In this document: piece after piece, positions 55,741-64,000 of the stretch
Position numbering within the stretch: the stretch's first letter is position 1
Layout of the letters: the number at the start of each line of letters is the position of its first letter
Source of the DNA: DATBGO01 sp963785765
GTDB taxonomy: Bacteria; Actinomycetota; Actinomycetes; Streptosporangiales; Streptosporangiaceae
NCBI GenBank assembly: GCA_963785765.1
Contig: CAWAWM010000008.1
Location: 1,010,105 to 1,074,104, forward strand
Direction of reading: 5' to 3'
DNA length: 64,000 nt
Translations under genes and position numbers: made by a program
Notes under the pieces: model-generated
Seen by the model: only the letters and a program-made list of their open reading frames with translations
Databases searched by the model: none
What the model was told of the DNA's origin: nothing

Positions 55741-56543
55741 CCGGCGCTGGGTCCGCGGTGGGCGTCGGATCGCTGCTGCCCAGGGAGTTCTTTGACCGGC
55801 CCGCCCCGGAGGTGGCTCCCGCCCTGCTCGGCTGCGTGCTCTGGCGCCAGGCGCCGGACGGCCCGGTCGCGGTGCGGATCGTGGAGGCCGAGGCTTACGC
55901 GGGGGAAAGCGATCCGGCCTCGCACGCGTTCCGCGGCCGGACCGCCCGCAACGCCGTGATGTTCGGCCCGCCCGGCCACGCCTACGTCTACTTCACCTAT
56001 GGCATGCACTTCTGCGTGAACCTGGTCTGCCAGCCCGCCGGCGACCCGTCCGCGGTGCTGCTGCGGGCCGGGCGGGTGATCGAGGGTGCCGAGCTGGCCG
56101 CGGCCAGGCGGTTCGGCGCTCGGGTGGCGTCCGCGGGCCGGGGTGCTTCGGCGGGCCGGGGTGCTTCGGCGGGCCGGGAGATCGATCTGGCGCGTGGCCC
56201 GGCCCGGCTCTGCCAGGCGCTCAGCATCGACCGGGTGCTCGACGGCACCGATGTGTGCGATCCGGCGTCGCCGTTGCGAGTGCTGGCGCCAGCCGCGGCC
56301 GGCGCCAGCGACGGCCCCGGGCCTGCCGCGGGGCCGGAACCGCGCAGCGGCCCGGTGTCCTCGGCGGCACTGGCCATCAGCTGCGGTCCGCGGGTGGGAG
56401 TAAGCCGGGCCGCCGAGATCCCCTGGCGGTTCTGGATAACGGGGGAGCAGGCCGTCTCGCCGTACCGGCCCAGCGTGCCACGGCGCGCCCGGGCGAAACC
56501 GGTTTCCGGCCCGGTCGGCGATGATGGGACGATGCACCGGTGA
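55725..56543 (+). CDS. DNA-3-methyladenine glycosylase (AAG/MPG family)
   Basis: 272 aa. The family is shown by LLGCVLWRQAPDGPVAVRIV, EAEAYAGESDPASHAFRG, the catalytic Glu in that block, ARNAVMFGPPGHAYVYFTYG and MHFCVNLVC. Removes alkylated purines. GTG 55725 overlaps argH by 16 bases; GTG 55758 is an alternative. An 18-bp repeat (56133-56178) codes (GASAGR)-like units, and residues 180-230 are Ala/Gly/Pro-rich. The C-terminal RFWITGEQAVSPYRPSVPRR is normal. Overlaps tyrS by four bases. Confidence 0.9.
   Translation: MGLGLTGAGSAVGVGSLLPREFFDRPAPEVAPALLGCVLWRQAPDGPVAVRIVEAEAYAGESDPASHAFRGRTARNAVMFGPPGHAYVYFTYGMHFCVNLVCQPAGDPSAVLLRAGRVIEGAELAAARRFGARVASAGRGASAGRGASAGREIDLARGPARLCQALSIDRVLDGTDVCDPASPLRVLAPAAAGASDGPGPAAGPEPRSGPVSSAALAISCGPRVGVSRAAEIPWRFWITGEQAVSPYRPSVPRRARAKPVSGPVGDDGTMHR
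56133..56178 (+). repeat. 18-bp tandem repeat (2.5 copies) in the glycosylase gene
   Basis: GCGGGCCGGGGTGCTTCG occurs twice perfectly and a third time in part. Frame preserved. Confidence 0.9.
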
Positions 56544-57841
56544 CCGACATCATTGACGAGCTGAGCTGGCGGGGCCTGATCGCGATCTCCACCGACCTCG
56601 ATGACTTGCGCAAGGCCCTGGATGGCGGGCAGCTCACGTGCTACGCCGGATTCGACCCGACAGCGCCGGGCCTGCACTTCGGGCACCTGGTGCAGCTGCT
56701 CACGCTCCGGCGGCTCCAGCTGGCCGGGCACCGGCCGATCGGCCTGGTCGGCGGGGCCACGGGACTGATCGGTGACCCCAGCGGCAAATCAGCCGAACGG
56801 GTCCTCAACCCGCGCGATGTCGTCGCGCAGTGGGTGGACCGGCTGCGCGCCGAGGTATCGCAGTTTCTCGATTTCCAGCCGGGCCCGGCCGCCGCGTTGG
56901 TGGTCAGCAACCTGGACTGGACGCAGGAGCTGTCGGCGATCGAGTTCCTGCGGGACATCGGCAAGCACTTCTCGGTCAACCAGATGATCGCCAGGGAGTC
57001 CGTAAAGGCCAGGCTGGAAGCGGGCGGGATCAGCTACACCGAGTTCAGTTACCAGATCCTGCAGGCCAACGACTACCTGGAGCTGCACCGGCGGCACGAC
57101 TGCGACCTGCAGGTCGGCGGTAGCGATCAGTGGGGCAACCTGGTCGCGGGCGTCGACCTGATCAGGCGGGTGACAGGCGACACGGTGCACGCCCTGGCTA
57201 CGCCGCTGATCACCAAGCCGGACGGCACCAAGTACGGGAAGACCGAAGGTGGCACGGTCTGGCTGAACCCCGAAATGACGAGCCCTTACGCGTTCTACCA
57301 GTTCTGGATCAACAGGAGCGATGAGGAGGTCGGCGGGCTGCTGCGGGCCTTCACGTTCGGCAGCCGGGAGGAGATCGAGGCCCTGGAGCGGGAGAGCGCT
57401 GAGCGGCCTGCGGCCCGCATTGCGCAGCGCAGGCTCGCTGATGAGGTCACCACCCTGGTGCACGGTGCCGAGGAGTGCGCCCGGGTGGTGGCGGCCAGCC
57501 GGGCCCTGTTCGGCCAGGGCGACCTGCGGGCGCTGGACGAAGGGACCCTGGCCGCCGCGCTCGCCGAGGTGCCCGCCGCGGTCGTCGCGGCCGCGCCTGG
57601 CGGCCTGCCGCAGGTCGCGGAGCTGATGGCCGCCACCGGGATCGTGCCCAGCAAGTCAGCGGCGCGGCGGGCCATCGCCGAGGGCGGGGCGTACCTCAAC
57701 AATGTCAAGGTGCCAGCCGAGGATGCCGTACCCGGGCAGCGCGATCTGCTGCACGGACGCTTCCTGGTGCTGCGGCGCGGCAAGCGAACCGTCGGCGGCG
57801 TCGAGGTCCGCAGGGCCCTGTCGGTGGCCGCCGACCGCTGA
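56540..57841 (+). CDS. tyrS: Tyrosyl-tRNA synthetase
   Basis: 433 aa class I synthetase. HIGH-type motif in PTAPGLHFGHLVQLLTLRRL, tyrosine pocket LQANDYLELHRRHDCDLQVG and GSDQWGNLVAGVDLIRR, KMSKS-type loop TKPDGTKYGKTEGG and a C-terminal S4 RNA-binding domain (KSAARRAIAEGGAYLNNVKV). GTG 56540 overlaps the glycosylase stop. Last protein gene before the rRNA operon; tyrS upstream of rrn is common in actinomycetes. Confidence 0.96.
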   Translation: MTDIIDELSWRGLIAISTDLDDLRKALDGGQLTCYAGFDPTAPGLHFGHLVQLLTLRRLQLAGHRPIGLVGGATGLIGDPSGKSAERVLNPRDVVAQWVDRLRAEVSQFLDFQPGPAAALVVSNLDWTQELSAIEFLRDIGKHFSVNQMIARESVKARLEAGGISYTEFSYQILQANDYLELHRRHDCDLQVGGSDQWGNLVAGVDLIRRVTGDTVHALATPLITKPDGTKYGKTEGGTVWLNPEMTSPYAFYQFWINRSDEEVGGLLRAFTFGSREEIEALERESAERPAARIAQRRLADEVTTLVHGAEECARVVAASRALFGQGDLRALDEGTLAAALAEVPAAVVAAAPGGLPQVAELMAATGIVPSKSAARRAIAEGGAYLNNVKVPAEDAVPGQRDLLHGRFLVLRRGKRTVGGVEVRRALSVAADR

Positions 57842-57929
57842 CCGCAGACCACCAGGAGACCTGTGGTCCGGACGCGGCAGGCCAATGGCTGCCGGGCTGG
57901 GACGGCTAACTGGTGACCGCAGACCGCTG

Positions 57930-57953
57930 GCCGGCCGGGCGCGGGCGGCCGGC
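57930..57953 (+). terminator. Possible tyrS terminator
   Basis: GCCGGCC (57930-57936) pairs with GGCCGGC (57947-57953) round a 10-base loop. Another hairpin, GACCAC/GTGGTC, lies just after the stop codon at about 57846-57873. No T run follows either. Confidence 0.4.
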
Positions 57954-58085
57954 TCCCTGCCCATCGTGATCTTCCTCACAAGATCCGGCTGTCCGCCGAT
58001 CCGTCTCCTGCAGCTGGCTCAGGGCCAGCCCCGCAAGCCATCCGCGCAGGCCAGTGACCTAGGCATGGCAGCGCCGCAGCCCGAT

Positions 58086-58114
58086 TTGACTTGATCCCCT
58101 TTGCTGCCTAATGT
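58086..58114 (+). promoter_or_regulatory. rrn promoter P1 (predicted)
   Basis: TTGACT (58086-58091), 17 bases, TAATGT (58109-58114), about 440 bases before 16S. Confidence 0.65.
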
Positions 58115-58273
58115 TTCGTCTTGCCTTGAGGGCAACGGAACGCCGGAAGGCGTCACTGCTCCAGGGGTCCGGCAAGTCGTCCCCAGCTAGCGCAACCCGG
58201 CCACGGGAAGCTCTGACGCGGGTATGCTGGAGGCACAACGAGTAATGAAGTACACCGAGTCCAGCGAACTGGG

Positions 58274-58302
58274 TTGACAAGCCCAGGTCTGGCCGGTAAG
58301 TT
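58274..58302 (+). promoter_or_regulatory. rrn promoter P2 (predicted)
   Basis: TTGACA (58274-58279), 17 bases, TAAGTT (58297-58302). A consensus -35 box and ideal spacing; together with the upstream pair this makes tandem rRNA promoters. Confidence 0.75.
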
Positions 58303-58350
58303 AGCAGGGTTGCCCCGGAAGAGTCCCAAAGCCTCCGATGGTGCGCGTCC

Positions 58351-58380
58351 GCTCCTTGAGAACTCAACAGCGTGCTAAAA
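58351..58380 (+). promoter_or_regulatory. rrn leader antitermination element (boxA-like)
   Basis: GCTCCTTGAGAACTCAACAG followed by CGTGCTAAAA matches the boxA-containing leader typical of actinobacterial rrn operons. A related sequence (CTTGAGAACTGCACAGT) recurs before the 23S gene near 60380. Confidence 0.65.
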
Positions 58381-58551
58381 GCCAGTGCACATGCACATAC
58401 CCCGTCAGGGGCTGGGCCGGAGACGGTGCAGTCCCGAACGACGGATGCCAAGATCGCTGCTGGCCCGGCTCCGCCGGTCACCAGCAGCACTCCGATTGTC
58501 AGCATCCCGCAGGTCAGGTCTTCGGATCTGGCTGCGGTTGCATATAGACAT

Positions 58552-63618
<5,067 letters not shown>

Positions 63619-63728
63619 TACTCTTAGATTTTGCGTGCGTCCACTGTGCGGTTCCCGAGGTGCGGTCGGTCTCGCCGGGGCCCGGATCTGATCCGGACAC
63701 CAGCGAGATTCCTGACATCTCCATAGAG

Positions 63729-63845
63729 TTTCGGTGGCCATGGCGAAGGGGAAACACCCGGTCCCATTCCGAACCCGGAAGTTAAGCCCTTCAGCGCCGA
63801 TGGTACTGCGCGGGGGACCGCGTGGGAGAGTAGGACGCCGCCGGA
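63729..63845 (+). rRNA. rrf: 5S ribosomal RNA
   Basis: About 117 nt. TTTCGGTGGCCATGGCGAAG, CCCATTCCGAACCCGGAAGT, GCGCCGATGGTACTGCGCGG and GAGAGTAGGACGCCGCCGGA follow the family exactly. Lies about 110 bases after 23S. Confidence 0.95.
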
Positions 63846-63851
63846 CATCTT

Positions 63852-63892
63852 CGCGCTGAGGGCCGCTACCGCTGGTAGCGGCCCTCAGCGCG
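63852..63892 (+). terminator. rrn operon terminator
   Basis: GCGCTGAGGGCCGCTACC (63853-63870) pairs perfectly with GGTAGCGGCCCTCAGCGC (63874-63891) round a GCT loop, plus one outer C-G pair: 19 bp. It follows 5S directly. No long T run, but the stem is very strong. Confidence 0.92.
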
Positions 63893-63934
63893 CTTAAGGC
63901 TGTCCGGCATGTCGTCTGATCAGGGAGGTCACAG

Positions 63935-64000
63935 GTGGTCGGAAGCAGCCGCGAGCGAGGTAGCGCTGATCCGGCTGGCGGTGGCGACCGGTCAGGCAGC
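63935..64000 (+). CDS. Start of an unidentified gene (cut by the window edge)
   Basis: GTG 63935 lies a few bases after GGGAGG and opens 22 codons without a stop (VGSSRERGSADPAGGGDRSG, cut). The residues are low in complexity and match nothing I recognise. It may be the N-terminal leader of a protein encoded mainly beyond the window. Confidence 0.35.
   Translation, partial: MVGSSRERGSADPAGGGDRSGS

Overview
The window is high-GC chromosomal DNA from a filamentous, probably sporulating actinomycete. The evidence is an SsgA-like sporulation regulator at the left edge, a phosphatidylinositol-mannoside (PIM) gene cluster, the actinobacterial helix-54 insertion in the 23S rRNA, and a gene order that tracks conserved actinobacterial blocks (thrS-HIT-pgsA-patA-pimA; pdxS-pdxT-yebC-ruvCAB-yajC-secDF-apt-relA; aspS-rarA-alaS-ruvX-mltG; infC-rpmI-rplT-trmH-kinase-pheST; argCJBDR-GH; tyrS-rrn). 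Genus cannot be resolved by reading alone; the order Streptosporangiales or a relative is a guess.

Layout. 1-4.1 kb: ssgB-like gene (partial), tRNA-Val, two paralogous secreted L,D-transpeptidases. 4.1-12.5 kb: thrS, a HIT hydrolase, an EF-G-like GTPase on the opposite strand, then the PIM genes pgsA-patA-pimA and a LemA-like protein. 12.5-27.6 kb: PLP synthase (pdxST), YebC, an Eis-type acetyltransferase, Holliday-junction machinery (ruvCAB), Sec translocase accessory genes (yajC-secD-secF), apt, relA, then a DUF349 protein and a cyclophilin on the minus strand. 27.8-38.6 kb: glyoxalase-like MBL hydrolase, aspS, rarA, two small conserved proteins, alaS, ruvX and mltG, whose product carries an enormous repeat region. 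38.6-47.1 kb: infC operon with an attenuator-like leader, trmH, a 16-unit non-coding repeat array, an orphan histidine kinase, pheST. 47.1-57.8 kb: a lipoprotein, the arginine cluster argCJBDR-argG-argH behind two ARG boxes, a DNA-3-methyladenine glycosylase, tyrS. 57.8-63.9 kb: one complete rrn operon (16S-23S-5S) with tandem promoters, an antitermination leader and a strong terminator. A new gene starts at the right edge.

Functionally this is almost entirely core genome: translation (six aminoacyl-tRNA synthetase genes, IF-3, L35, L20, rRNA), envelope biogenesis, recombination, protein export and arginine/PLP synthesis. I found no prophage, insertion sequence, CRISPR array, defence island or secondary-metabolite cluster.

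The unusual signal is at the DNA level. Many housekeeping genes carry short near-identical tandem repeats of 15, 18, 21, 27 or 36 bp that keep the frame (thrS, DUF948 gene, mltG, infC, argC, the glycosylase gene), and a degenerate 14/15-bp array fills the trmH-kinase gap. Four essential-type genes (thrS, ruvA, trmH, argD) have the reading frame broken by what looks like a single G or C gained or lost. Sequencing error is the simplest cause, but it should be tested. The infC leader has two mutually exclusive hairpins and infC itself probably starts at AUC.
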